64,000 nucleotides of DNA from Gliomastix tumulicola (taxonomy: Eukaryota > Ascomycota > Sordariomycetes > Hypocreales > Bionectriaceae), in contig BCHX01000007.1 in the NCBI GenBank assembly GCA_001599755.1, forward strand, positions 806,001 to 870,000, in the 5' to 3' direction. The notes beneath the pieces were generated by a model. The model worked only from the letters and a program-made list of their open reading frames with translations, searched no databases and was not told where the DNA came from. Below, one piece after another: positions 44,286 through 56,657 of the stretch. Position 1 is the first letter of the stretch, and each line of letters opens with the position of its first letter. A program made the position numbers and the translations under genes.

Positions 44286-46720
44286 GACGAATGCTGCATA
44301 AATCGGCACTTGTGACTGGAGAGCAAATAGACTCGGAACTTGGGGTAAAAGGTTACCTGTAAGCTTCTTTAAATCTTTCGCTAATGTACATCATCATTGA
44401 TCAGGTACGGCCGGCACACACCACCCGCACACCTTATATATCTCCCCTACATCATTTCACAGCCCAGATCAGCGCACCCTGTGCATGACTGATCACTTTT
44501 CTGGCTGCCTCACAGCGTCTCTCCTCGCCCTGTTTTTAGCAACCAACACTCAGCTGCCGTCTTTACCGGTGCCTGACGCGGCGACACAGTAAGACGTCCA
44601 AGATGCGGCTAGCCGTTCGGCACCCCATAGCCGTGTTGTGCACCGAGTCCCTGTCAGTAGAGCGAGCCACACACACCACCGTTATTCGCGTGTAAAAGCC
44701 ACACAGGGCTGACCTCAGGCCATTCTAGCGCATGGCGGCGAACCGTTGGAAGTTGACGAGAACGCCCGTTTCAGAAGGCAAGGAGGGCGCCACGAGATGA
44801 TCTCCTGTTCCTTCGAGGGTTAGTGCACGCGATCTGACGCTCCTCCGGCTGTGACGGCCAAGCTCTGCCACCCACTTCCCGCTTGACGTCACAGCACGAC
44901 GGGCGACGAGCAGCAGATAGAGGTGTTTTGGTGTAAAATGTAATTAGGGGATTCTTGGGGGAAGGGAGTGATGGTGCTACAGTTACCGTGAGCACTGAAA
45001 ACGCCAGCCAATGCGCCCAAAAAAACACTGGAAGCCCCAAGAACAGCGTCTGCCAGTGATGATGCGCTGGTGATTGGGTGAGGTTTCAAGCAGGGATGCG
45101 CAATCCCCCACACCCTCCCAGCAGCTCAGGAGGCCTGCCGCTTTTCCGAGATCCAGGACCCTTTGGCGTGTCATTGTCGTGCTGAGTGGGCTGCAGGATT
45201 CCCGCATTCTAACGCGGAGGCCTCACTCAGGCATTGAATTGGAGTGAGAGGTGACAGAAAGAGCGGACTGCCATTTTGTCGCATTACGTGAGTCGATGCA
45301 CACCAACACAGAGCGAAACAGAGATGATCCCAGGGATTTTCCTCGGGACAAGAAATCAGCCCATGTTCGATCGGCCGGCCGCGAGAAGATCACGTCGCCT
45401 TTTTACGCATCTTCCGGGTGGTTTGAGGAGCTTCTGCCATGAATTTCTTTTTTGACTGCCGCTCGGAGCTCTTGGAGTCACGTGCTTCTGATTAGTCACC
45501 TCGCCCCNCCACCGCCGATCTTGTTTATTTTCAACTCCAGAATTTTTTTTCCTCTTCCTGCGTCTTCTTTCCTCTCCTCAACACCACTCGCGACACCACT
45601 CGCAGCAGCCGTCATGTGGCAACCTTGGGAGCTCTCTCCCTGGCAGCCATGACGGTGCTCAACGCCCATTGACACATGGTAAGTCCCTCATTCCTTTCAA
45701 TGCAGCACGCGCACACTTCCTCCTCCCCTACATGATGAAATTTCCATCTTGATTCGCAGTTTCCACGCTAGCCCTCGAGAGCCTTTGAGGTGCGGTGAGC
45801 GTTAATCACTTCCTTGGATGGCTGAGTTTGTCTGTCTATGACAGATGTTGGTCGTGTGTCGGCGTGCTGTGCCTTTTTGGATCTCTGGGATCTTTTGCTG
45901 ACTCGATCGCGACGTTCAGGAACGAGATGGCCAATCGACCCTCGAGCGCGAATGCGGACCTGGACGATGCGTGGACAGCTCTGAGGCAATCGCTGGAAGA
46001 CGTCGTTGGCTCAGTGCTGGCTGTGATCAGGACGGACAGGGACGCTGTGCTGGGAGTGCCGTCGTGCTGGCTGGACGTGCCATTGGTTGTGGGTATTGGG
46101 GTGTCGAGGTGTCTAGGTAGCCGCCGTAGAAATTACATATTGTTGCCGTCATCTCAAGCTACTATCGCCATCCTCTGCCCTCGTGAATTACTCTCCGCGA
46201 CTTGGAGGGCCGGCCGAAGAGCTACCTCAGGGATATGGAAAATTTTGCAAGCTCGTAGAAGCTTTCAGCATGGCATCCCGGTAATTTTTTCTCCGACAGC
46301 ACGGTGGTTGGATTCAGTCGCCCCACATTGCTGTCAACTTTCTGGCTGCTTTTCGACGCACCTACCCTAGATCGATTCACACGAGTAATATCGGCGACCC
46401 GACCTCACCAGCATGGTTTGATCAGGGTATATTATCATCATACTTTGAGCAACAGGCGCTCGCTCTGGGGACGGCACTGTGGTCTTTCCTGAAGCTGTTG
46501 AGGGGAAGGCTGACGTATCTAAGTCGGACATCGAGGCATCTAAAAATGGAAGTCCCGATTCGATCCAATCCACCCTCGGAAACATTCTCCCTCGTGAATT
46601 GTTCCTTCAGCGCAAGACCCTGTTCACCGATCTATCTGAATAAAGACCATCAAAACAGCAGCGTACCTACATACGATCAGTCAGAGATAATAGAGCGAGG
46701 TGAAGCAAGGGAATGGCATC
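44286..46720. other. Gene-poor stretch with a transcript-like leader
   Basis: 2.4 kb upstream of the P450. Around 45530-45660 it looks like a promoter plus leader: CT-rich tract, CACCACTCGC repeats, a 12-codon frame at 45614 rich in Trp, an overlapping 7-codon frame, and ATG directly followed by GTAAGT near 45677. No sizeable frame continues after it. One unknown base at 45508. Confidence 0.4.
45508..45508. other. Ambiguous base
   Basis: An n within a C-run; likely an assembly or sequencing uncertainty. Confidence 0.95.
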
Positions 46721-47621
46721 TCACCCAGCTGTCGCAGCAAGCGCTTCAAACGGTCTGGTCGTCATTGCAGCCGACACGACTAACAGGAAGACTGAAATAA
46801 ATATGGTGATGATGATTAATTTCGACAGGAACTTCGAAGTGGCCTGAAGAACCCATAGCGGCGAGATGAGCATGCCGACTCCGATCAGTACGACAGCCGC
46901 CGTCGAGAACTGGTCCATCCGCTTGTCGGAGTAGTACCTCAGGTGGTCGCTATCGTGCTCGGGGACGTCGTCCTCTCTATGCTTCCATATCGGCAAAGTT
47001 CGTAGACGGAGGGATTTGTCGAGCGCCCGACGGACGGCCGACTTTTCCTTGGGGGAGAGCGCGATGAGATCTTTCTCGTCGTCGAGGTACCGCTGCTCCT
47101 CCCGTGCTATTGCTCGGTAGTCGTGGTTGAAATGCCAGTTTCTAATACTTTTGACGTCTCGACGAGGTGCTACTGGGAACTTTTGCACTTGGGACTGCTG
47201 CAGAAGGAAATCATCTTCCATTTGCCGTTAGATCGCGTCATTTCATTGAAGGAGACCCGGACGAAGCTTGCCACGCACTGTATTGGTACAACTTTCCCTT
47301 CAGACACTCCAGCAGGTCAGCACGGTCTGACATATCGTCTCTGAAAGTTCCATTGTTGTAGTCTTCTCCATTCTTGTCGCTGTAGAACGTATCCATGTCA
47401 TTAAGTTGCTGTTCTAGCACCGAAACTTCGTCCTGCAGTGTGAGGAGGATGCGGGTATTCAAGGCCCCGAAGCGTCGGAAGATCAGTAGATCATCCTCGG
47501 AGGCCAGAAACTCGGAGTAGCCCTTGATGCCGATATACTTCCATGGCTTTTCCGCAATGTCGTCGGGCTTGGGCTGTGCATTGTCGGGAATCGGGTCGCT
47601 TGTTGTCATCGCGGCGCCCAA
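46721..47621 (-). CDS. DUF6594-family membrane protein
   Basis: Two exons (47621-47279, 47214-46721) give 278 residues. The N-terminal block GYSEFLASEDDLLIFRRFGALNTRILLTLQDEVSVLE, seen here as the elements LIFRRF, LNTR.LL.LQDE and a leucine-spaced coiled coil, is the hallmark of DUF6594. The second exon contributes DFLLQQSQV, the DLIALSP motif, and two membrane helices at the end (about 220-243 and 250-270). The family is abundant in filamentous ascomycetes and of unknown function; relatives are often near genes of vegetative incompatibility, but no such gene is evident here. The start could be the ATG at 47621 or the one 12 bases further in. Confidence 0.85.
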
Positions 47622-48055
47622 TTTTGCTGGAGCTGTAGGTAGCTTTAGGGATTGAAGATGTGAGCGTAGGGGAGATACCCCAACTGGTAGGCGTCCGCCG
47701 AAAAGCAGTCGCTAGCAGGTCATAGCTCCAATACACACAGCTGCAGGATGTGAAGAGGAGGTCCAACTACTTGATTGATTGGTGGTCTGCAGGGCAACTG
47801 CTCCGCTTGGCCTTCGCCACAATGCAAGGCAACCCGTCAGGCGACCAGCCCACGGATGCCTTTGATTACCAACAGGTTCCGACCCCCCAAAGTCATGCAC
47901 AAATAAGCCTGGTATGGCTACACCATCTTTATAAATTACGTAGAAGGCCGCAACTACACATGGAATTTTTCATGTTCAGCTATTGTATCTACTACGTTCC
48001 AGTGATTTGATTATTCTTCCCTACCAACGATTTGAAGCTAGGCTCGATCGCCTCG
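47622..48055. other. Divergent spacer
   Basis: 434 bases upstream of the DUF6594 gene. No motif or further gene assigned. Confidence 0.4.
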
Positions 48056-48478
48056 ATGCCGCAGGAAGAGGATTTCGAACCCTCGGGGGAGGAGGGCTCA
48101 CTGGACTACTGGATCGAAGTGGAAGAAGATACCAGTTGCCGGCTGGCAGAAGTTACAAGGAGCGATCGCGGAGACACGCCAGTAGCCCTTGACCCGCCCT
48201 CCAACGCTGGTCGTCAACAATACTCGGACAAAAGTTGAAGAGATCCCGGAAAGTTACATATACAATCCCTTTCTGGACGCTAGGTATGTATCATCTCTAC
48301 GGGAGGGCTTGAAGTTCGTTGAAACTGACAGTTCTTAGAACAAGTGATCGCCAACGTTCTCTGCTACGACTGCCACATCGTTACCCCGACGACTTATTAA
48401 TCTGTTGGGATATGGGAGGATATCAATTCAAAATCTATGAGCTCATAACCGCGGACCACTTTATGGAGGGTATCTAGA
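48056..48478 (+). pseudogene. Unrecognised gene remnant
   Basis: From an ATG at 48056 an acidic frame runs MPQEEDFEPSGEEGSLDYW and stops at 48238. From about 48186 a second frame carries VVNNTRTKVEEIPESYIYN and FLDA, then a good donor (GTATGT at about 48282) and a TAG acceptor near 48342 lead in phase to TSDRQRSLLRLPHRYPDD, WDMGGYQFKIYEL and a stop at about 48478. The two frames overlap with no usable intron between them, so a one- or two-base shift near 48180 seems to have broken the gene, unless it is a sequence error. I do not recognise the family. Confidence 0.35.
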
Positions 48479-49698
48479 TCCAGAACGAGCTCTGTTTGTA
48501 ATGATTTCAAGAATAATGGATTGCTAGCGATTTGCAGACGCCTGCTTCAGGTTTCCATACCTTTATTCGTAACTGGCTACAGAAATCTCAGCAGGGCGAA
48601 CCATTTTGCGCTTCACTTCCGCCTCCTTTGAGGCCTAATGTGGGCCTGACATGCTGTTGGTGGTTCTCGCCTTGCAGACGCTAAACGCTGTGCACACCGA
48701 CCGTCGGTATCAGCAGAACACGACTTAACGAGCTATTGGCCATTTGCCCGAAGCTGGAGACACGTGCCCCGCAGTTTGACAACGCACCTGTAGGTCTCAA
48801 CCGAGAGGTAATAGTGTCCTGCACGCCACGCTGCCGGCTGCGCCTCAGCTCCAAGTACCCGAGGAGCTTATAAGTACCCCAAGAACTGACTGTGTATGTT
48901 TTTTCGCGATGCTTACCAAGCCCTGGTTCGAGACCCCCCAGCGAGACGTCCCATTTCAAAATAAACGGCCATAAGCATACCGAAAACCATGCCGACATGT
49001 TCAAGATGTGGAAGCCTTACGCAAGGCGGGACGACGGCGTCCGCCTTTGGTGTTCAGCAAAGTTCATCTGTCACCACCTCTCTACCTCCCAAGTCGAATC
49101 AGGGTCTCACGACATTCACTGCCTCTACGAAGCACGACAAATACGGAGGCAGCACTTGCCATTGCTCACAAGGGTCATCGAGCCGCAACAATCCGAGCCT
49201 TGACATATATATGAAGCGCTAAGAGGACGCCGCCCACTCGCAGGAGGGGCCAAGGCAGGCAAGGGGTCTTTGACCAACCGACGCACCGGAGGAAACGCTA
49301 TCAGGAATGCTGCTTTCGAGAAATAGAGCCGGGGGGGGGGGNACGCCCAGTCAGCTCCCTATCTCTTCGAAGGCATGTCGGGTTCTTTCGAGGGAAGCGC
49401 TCTGTTTTCCATTTCACGCGATCCTCCTTACACAAGGTCACGCCAACATTCATTTGCAACCATCGCTTTCAACGAGGGTCAACAAGTCCAATAGCACACA
49501 GCATGAGATTTTAAACAGAGACAGGTAGTCAAAGGGGTAGTTAGCCTGGTGAGGCGGCTGTCTTCAACGGCCAATGTGGAAATGGTTAGTATTCTAGTAT
49601 GGAATCAAGGTATACACGCCTGGATATCAGTTCAGGTAGTCAAAATTCATTAACTCGCATGCTTGGAATAAACAAGGAAAAGGTGAACAGGCTCCCTC
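48479..49698. other. Intergenic, no gene seen
   Basis: 1.2 kb with short frames only. A G-run ends in an unknown base at 49342. The 3' flank of the rhodopsin-domain gene lies at its right end. Confidence 0.45.
49342..49342. other. Ambiguous base after a G-run
   Basis: An n directly after eleven G; the homopolymer length is uncertain. Confidence 0.95.
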
Positions 49699-51087
49699 TC
49701 ATCCCGTCCTCTCAATAACCACAGTGGTCTCTACCTTCACACCCCCATCGTTTCGAGGACCCCCGACGGCAGCAGGGATAGTCAGCTTCTCCTCGCTCTC
49801 GTTCTGCTCCCTCGATGTGGGCGACGACAGGCCCCAGATCGACGAGTGATTCGCATCATAATGCCTTTGGCCGTGTTCGTCCAGCTGCTCCTCGCCACCT
49901 CGGGTGAATGTCGCGAGACTGAAGGATCCGCGGTCTTTGTTGCGGCCACTTCCTTGTCCGAAAGTCTTGATCACACCACGGGAGGGCGGCATGTCATCCG
50001 AGTCACGGAGCTCGGAGGGTCCCGTCACGGATAGACCGCACCACTGGCCTACGGATCTGAGGAGGGGTCGAAGGGTTGCTAGGCTACCAGCGGTGATGGC
50101 AAGGCCCTGTTCAGTCGTAGACCAGATAGCGATGTCGACGGTGGCATCTGTTCATATTATTAGCCACATAGATCAGGTAGAGGCCGGGTATCTTCTTTCA
50201 CTCACATAGGAAGTCAGGATTCTTGAAATCCTTGACGTAAGCAAAACGGACGACAACGGCAGCACTGGCACTGTTACGGATGTTAGTGACCAACCCCCAG
50301 CTGAGGATGCCATGAGCTCTACTTACACACAGGCCATGGCCATGATGGGAACAAGAGCAATCTTGCTCCTCTTGTCCATGTTAAGCTTCCAAATCAGTGC
50401 TATCGGCAGCAGCGCAAAGGTGAAATCGCAGATGACGCTGAACGCGCTGTATAGGTAGGTCAAGGCGATGATGACCTCCATATCCAAACAACTGCCGTTG
50501 AGGCTCTTATCCCAGAAGAACTCGACAGGCTGGCACTGGAGCAGAGTGACGAAAAAGAAGACAATGCCGGTCAAGACGGTGATAACCATCACGCTGTAGA
50601 TGATCCAGATGTCGAGACGCCGGACTGTGATGCGGAGCAGGAAGTAGCCGATGGAGATCTTGGATGCAATCATGGTGGTGCAGTACCATAGATAGCATAG
50701 CCACCAGTACTGTCGGGCCTGGTCAGTACAGAGCAGCAGCCTCGTAAAGGGCAGGATACCGCACCTTCATCGCATTTTGCCTCCCATAATCCTCAAGCTC
50801 GTCCCAATGACGACCCGTCCCGTAGTATACTCCGACGAGGGCGCATGTCACGAAAAGGATGAATGAGATCTATGAAGCATAGTGTCAGTGTCCCGAGAGC
50901 TTCGTCAAGATAGCCACATCAAGGTGGATGAACGCACAAGAGCAAAGACCATGCAGTAGTCGTCGAGGCCGAATCGTTTGACGATGAAAATTCGAGTGTA
51001 GACACGGAGAAGGGTAGCAATCGTGGCAATGCTGACGAGTGTCCACTCCACCGTCTGGAGCTCAGGGCCACGGTTATCAGCCGCCAT
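49699..51087 (-). CDS. Fungal rhodopsin-domain (PTH11-like) seven-helix membrane protein
   Basis: Five exons on the minus strand (51087-50938, 50869-50765, 50709-50327, 50270-50206, 50147-49699) give 383 residues. Seven membrane helices, beginning with VEWTLVSIATIATLLRVYTR, are followed by the family signs FGLDDYCMVFAL, KISIGYFLLRITV, CQPVEFFWDK and DFTFALLPIALIWKLNMDKRSK, then a serine-rich cytosolic tail of about 130 residues. It lacks an N-terminal CFEM cysteine domain. Relatives include PTH11-type receptors for surface cues in plant-associated fungi, but many members have no known role. The start at 51087 is the ATG nearest the first helix; an upstream ATG at 51162 would add a non-conserved stretch. 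Confidence 0.9.
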
Positions 51088-54000
51088 GTTGTCTTCTTCA
51101 CATGTGGATGTCTCCGTCGGCGAGGTGGGATGAGGATGCTTGCATATGGAAATCAAGATCAAGAATCAACAGACACAAACAGGAAAGATTTGGGGGAAAG
51201 GGCCAAGACCCGGGATACATATAAAGCAAGAGACGCAAGCAAAGCCTGTTTTCATACGGCCGAGATCGATCTCACACAGTCCGACGGCCCCTGAACCCCC
51301 CCTCAACAAGATAAAAAGTAGTTCGCTCTCGTTTCTGTTGGTCATAGTTGCCGGTCGAACCATCTTCGGGATGGGGCGGGCTTATTTAGTTAGTGCGCCT
51401 CACGTCCCGGCAGATGCTGAGTTTGAACGAAATGCAGGGATCGAACATTGCAAGTGTCCGGTCCAGTGGAAGCAAGCGGGGGGCCTGTCGGCAGATCCAA
51501 ATTCCCTCCCTTGGGAGCCTGAATCGAGGCATCTGAGATATGCACGATGTGATGCTAGTCGACCGTCAGCGTTGGATTCCAAGCGGAAGTGGTCGAGGGA
51601 TTTGACAGGCAGGGATCGGCACGTGTCTTAGGGGGCCTCAGTCGAGACCAAGGGTGCCGTGGGGGAACTTATTCGACTAATCGTATCGATCTCTAGTCAC
51701 CGGTCACTGACACTAGCTAAGCTGGATGTGTTCTAGCACTACCGGCCCTGACTCCCCTTTTGGGCATCACCTTCTGCAACCCGAGCAGTACGCACCCAAC
51801 GGCTGAAATGACAGCCGGTGGCGTGGGAAAAAGTCAGACATTAGTTGCTTTCTTGGTGTGCCACGTTCAGGAGACTGGTTCGTCTCATGAATCGTGTTAC
51901 ATATGGGCCGATGACACCTCGATCTGAAGGGCCGACTGACTCGCGTCTCGTGGGTAAGGTCACTCGGGCCCCTGCGAGGACAGTCGGGACGACACTCGCC
52001 CCTTGCTCTGGTCCAAGACGTACGAACGCAAACAGCGCAGGACAGCAGCAGTTTTGGGGATCTGAGGACCCGTACCACAGCACCGGCTAATACCACTGGT
52101 ACCAGAATGTGAGGGGCTACTGCACCGGATTCCCACCTTGTTCTCCGCGTGGAAGCTAAAGCAGAGCTGGAGGGTCAGTCGAACGGCTTATCTTTAGCAA
52201 GAGGGAATTGCCCAAAGGAGCTACTGCGGCAGTCTCGGCCGGGTGGTTGGTGTTGTGCTGGCCGGGGTAACGACGCAAAAGCTGCGAGGCACCGAACATC
52301 GGGGTCGACACAAGTGAGACACAAGTGATCTACAGGCCTCAATTTGGGCACCTTGTCGTGACCGGATACCCCGCTTTGCATGCAGCATCAGACAGGCCTG
52401 AAGCTGTTAGAGGGACGCTTTATACCCACCCGGAGCGTAAGGTCCAAACCATGAACCAACACCACGTCGGAACCCGCCGTCACTCCGCCTCCGTTGGCAT
52501 TGTGCTCCTCATGATAGCTATGCTCAGGCTCACCGTGGTCGCCTTGAAATTGCTGGGCAATGCAAACAGTGAGTTTCGCATAATGATCTCGATTTCATCC
52601 ACCAAAGTCCCGATTTTATATCCCAGACGTAGCCAGGGGTTGGGAAAATTGCTCGAGTACGGAGAACGTAACTGCTGGGCCATTCATTTTGGGTGCATGT
52701 GGCTCCAGCTATTCGTCGACAGCAGGGTAGCCCGGCATCTGATCTCCAAGTAATTCCTTGCAGTATCTTCCGGTAGGAGCTGTACCTTGCGAGGATCATG
52801 TCACCATCCACTGCAAACACCATTCGCCACTCTCCACATGTGAGAAGATCAGAACATCGAGGAAGAAGGCGACCCGAGTCAAAAGCAGAGCATTGGGCAT
52901 CAATACATGGAGTGGTTCGCCCCCGGATGCCCAAGCTAGTTGTTCGGTGAGTGTGGAATACGCCCCGCAGGCAGCCCAGCCCAGCCCACACGGGGCTTAC
53001 ATGTAGTCACCGTAGCCAGTGTGCCAGTGTATGCTACCGTCGTGTTTTGTAGAGGCGGGGCTTCTTTACGGCTCATTGGCTACTTGCGTTGCACGCATTC
53101 CGTTCGGCCTGATATCACAATGCAAGGCGTCTCGTAAGGCAGCCAGCTCAGATGACGATTTGCACGCAGACGAGTGCAGTAAAACCAAGCCATTCCCACC
53201 CAAGATGTTGCACAGTTTAGCCCACGAGCACCATTTCTTTTCTACATTACAACTGAGTACTGAGCTGAGAAAACAGGCCCAGGTGAATATAAATTTTAAC
53301 GATACCGATCAAGTGGCTGAGCATGCTGGATATGTTAAGAAGAAGACAAATCAATCCAGGCGAGCTGACCCTCCGCCCTCAAACTCGGAGCACAATCGCC
53401 AATCTTGCCCACCTAGCTCAATGAGTGCTGGGTATCAGTATAAGGACAAGGAGGGCAATCAGGCCCATACACTCAATCAGATCCTTATACCACCACGCTT
53501 CTCTTACGTCCGAAGAGCTGAGGATTCTCCCACTCACACACGGTATATAATATTTTCTGTCAGAGGGACACTTCCCTGCTGTTTGCAACTAACCTTTCTT
53601 TGCACAAGTTTTAGGGGCGAACAACACGACAACTAACGCGCAAAAACATTTCCAAAGCGGTATCAGTGTTGGATATATTTACAGCGAATTTCAAGATTCA
53701 AGTCGGTGTGCCTAGGAGAACGCGGGGCAATCTATTCCTTAGCTCGCTGTGTAGTCAACGGTAAGTCATTAGGAGCTCCGTCATTCTCAGTCAAGTACTC
53801 AGACACACTCCAGATCACAATTCAAGGCAGAACGCTATTAGATCGTATAAAATGCTGTATGAATAGTCTTGAATTCAGTAGTCATAATGACAACATGGAC
53901 CTCATTGGTCCTGCCGAACTTCGTCCTTGTATTGAAGGGCATTTTTTAGAAGCGTGTATCATACGTGCCGTCAATGGGATATTGAGGTCCTTCAAATTCA

Positions 54001-54423
54001 CACGTAACACCTCGTCGGGGAATCTGCAGGTGCTCAATGGGACAGCGTTGGATCATTGCCCAGAAGGTCTCGCCCGTTCTACTGGTCTTCAACCCCCAGA
54101 GGCTTGCAGACACCGTGATGATTGGCCGCTTCTGCGGCACTGCTGACCACCATCCCAACCGCTGCGCCCACCACGGCAAGCCAAGGCGAACCAGCGGTCC
54201 GCATGTAACAGCGGTGAAGAAAAAAAAGGCGAATTCGCCTAGCCCAAATACAGGGAGCTCACCGCCGATGGGATCAGTCGTACTTTTTAGACCTATCAAG
54301 TCACATCGCCAGAACGCTATCTCAGAGCGCCGTACGCTTCAGAGTTGCGCTGAAACATGCCAACATCCTCCCCTCCCCTCCCCTCCCCCCCAAAGAAAGG
54401 GATATCCGAAAGATAATCCTCAT
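51088..54423. other. Gene desert of 3.3 kb
   Basis: No supportable gene. The longest open frame (205 codons, 53019-53636) has no domain, biased composition or splice support. Local AT content rises from about 53200 to 54000. A 14-base perfect palindrome lies at 54227-54240 and a pyrimidine tract (CTCCC repeats) at about 54361-54390, just before the uncertain gene downstream. Confidence 0.5.
54227..54240. repeat. 14-base perfect palindrome
   Basis: AGGCGAATTCGCCT, following an A-run. No context assigns it a role. Confidence 0.5.
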
Positions 54424-56084
54424 ATGGACGACCCGTTTTGGTGCCGGGTCGTGGGGTCGACGAGAAGAGAAGATGCTCCTTGCGCAGGCGTCTATCCCCC
54501 TCCCTGCGCAGCAGGCGTCTGTGTCTATCCCCCTCCCACCACTGGCGGCGGCATTTCCGACATGGAAGGACTGTACTCTGGATACCCAGGTGAGACCGGG
54601 TCTGGCTTCGGCTTTGGTGGCGGCTATTCCACTGGCTCGGGAGGGACGCAGAGCTCTGCAGACGGAAACCAAGACACCGGGAGCTCGTCATCGACATTTT
54701 GGTCGGAAGCCGCCGGGGTGGTCCGGCGAGAAGACGATACTGTTCACGCCATCCTCCCACCGTCCAATGCCCAGCGGAGATCCAGCGAGGCGCGTCAGTC
54801 GCATGAACAAGACGAAGACTTGCCGAGATCGACCTACTACCAGCAAAGAACACACGCACGTGCACCGCGATACCCGCTCCCGGAGCCGGCGCCTCCTGAA
54901 CGCCGCTCGACAAGAGATCCGAGGCAGGCATCATCCGCGATCCTACCATGCATCTCGCAGACGCTGTTCGGAAACACAAGGCCTTCTCCAAGTCCCGGCG
55001 GCTCTTCAAGCCAGCGGCCGTACGCGCGAGGTTTCCCCAGGCCCCTCGATGGCAACAACGATGGAGATCCATCAACGAACAGCCGAATCTCTGAAGATCA
55101 TCCACAGCCCATCCGCATGGGAGCGTCAAGAACGGAAAGATCCGAACAGCGCACCGGAAACGCCCCTACGGTCGGCCCCTTTTCACGACCTGGGATAAGG
55201 CTGGGGGCACACCCACAGGTACGTAAACCTACCACGCCCCAAATCATATTTCAAGCTCAGACGAAGACTGATAGTTCTCTCGGAGAAGTCACCTACAAGG
55301 GACGATTCTTCTACAGCAGCTGGAGCGAGCCGGGGTTACGAATTCGGTGGTTTCGAACCTACGGTTGAGATTGGTTCTAACACGGCGAGTTCGAGCAGGC
55401 CAAAGATTCGATCCGCGAGCGTGAATCAAACAAAACCCAAGGCGAATTCACCAAAGCAGCCTATGAAAAAGCCACAGGACGCATCAGGTGTGCAGCAACC
55501 GAGGCAGCCTGAGTCGAAACCGCAGAGCGAGACCGAGGTGAAGCAAGGAGCGCAAGTCACGCCGGAGCCACAGACTCAGGTCCAACCAAAGCCACAAGAT
55601 CAGGCCTCGCCGAAAGTGCAAGAGCAGAACAGCATCTCACGACAAGAGATCCAAAGCAGGCCTACAACGTCAACTTCATCAGCAACTTCCGGACCGCGAG
55701 GCGAAACCGCGCCAAAGTCTCCGGGACCTCTCGCTCCCAAGACACAAAAACCGTCCAGCTTCGGGCGCGAAACACAGGCCATGTCGTCTATCTTAACGGC
55801 AGTCAAGCCAGCGAGGCCAATCACGTCCTGGCCGCGAGAGCGCACCCCTTTGTTACCGCGACACCGCGAGGCACGAACTACATATGGGCAGAATAGACAC
55901 TCAGTACTTGAGGTGGTGCGTAAAACCCATATATCACTAGCATACGTTCAACGCTGACGCATAATTTCCTCTTGTTGATTAGGTGGCGGATCTTACGACG
56001 AGATATACCTCTCTTCTCGTGATCATCCTGCTCCTAGTATTTCTTTTCGCTTTCCTAGGTCTCGCGTTAGGCCTTACCTCATAA
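54424..56084 (+). CDS. Uncertain gene: disordered, tail-anchored protein with an internal duplication
   Basis: Proposed exons 54424-55218, 55256-55915 and 55983-56084, giving 518 residues. I do not recognise the protein. Support: a pyrimidine tract before the ATG; two diverged copies of a 23-residue unit in the same frame (54436-54504 and 54697-54765, sharing FW....G..RRED and PP); a long Pro/Gln/Ser/Lys-rich region with no stops in the second exon; and a last exon reading TTRYTSLLVIILLLVFLFAF, a clear terminal membrane helix, followed by a stop. The second intron has a normal donor (GTGCGT) and TTAG end. The first is only 37 bases, short for a fungal intron, so it may be wrong, or the frame may be broken or two genes. 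A tail anchor suggests an organelle- or ER-membrane protein facing the cytosol. Confidence 0.35.
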
Positions 56085-56657
56085 GGACTGGGTATCACGC
56101 TCCTCCAGCCCCAGTATACCTAGGATGAAGAACGTTGGTCATTGCGAAAGCTGCCAGAGCTATAGCATACAGAACAGTTCATAGCCTTTCTCAATGCTTA
56201 TCATCGTTCTCTCATTCGCCTAATATCGAGCTACATACTAGGACTGAAAGATGGCTTAGAGCACTCTGTATAGATGAGCAACATGTCACAGCCTCGCACA
56301 GTACAAATACGCCGATTGGACGGGTCGTCCCAGAACAACATTATGTGAGACGCCTCGATTTGATATCACAAAGATGTCCAAACCACTCATTTCATTTCCC
56401 ACTGTGTCAGCATCTTCTGGGCCAATAATGATATCATGTTTCCTCTATGCAGTCTATCAAGTCTTGAGTCTATGCCCATTCTCTATGCCCTTACCCGTCT
56501 CCCAACGCCGAGATCGAGTGTGTGATCTAAAATCTACATTTTTCAACGCCAAACTCTGCACTGCACCGCATGCAGAATCAATCCATATTTGGGGAAATCG
56601 TGTCTTTCTCTCCTTCCTTCCTTCCTTCCTTCCTGCGTCCCTGACATCCGTCAAGGA
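56085..56657. other. Intergenic between convergent genes
   Basis: 573 bases, 3' flanks only, including the TTCC repeat. Confidence 0.45.
56611..56634. repeat. (TTCC)n microsatellite
   Basis: About six TTCC units in the 3' flank of the desaturase gene, 24 bases from its stop codon. Confidence 0.9.

Noticed and set aside
45732..45825. Possible box C/D snoRNA (ATGATGA ... CTGA)
   Set aside because: Spacing is possible but no terminal stem or D'/C' boxes could be found, and the boxes lie in different intron-like segments.
45795..46370. A 191-codon open frame after the transcript-like leader
   Set aside because: Contains intron-like ends and no recognisable protein; not supported as coding.
48060..48090. 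tRNA T-loop-like stretch near TTCGAACCC
   Set aside because: No matching acceptor, D or anticodon stems around it.
53019..53636. A 205-codon open frame in the gene desert
   Set aside because: No family, no start context, no splice signals, and composition like random DNA.
54317..55198. Two further long frames (minus strand, and a second plus frame) over the uncertain protein gene
   Set aside because: No recognisable domain; the plus frame used for the gene is preferred because it contains the duplicated FW..RRED unit in register.
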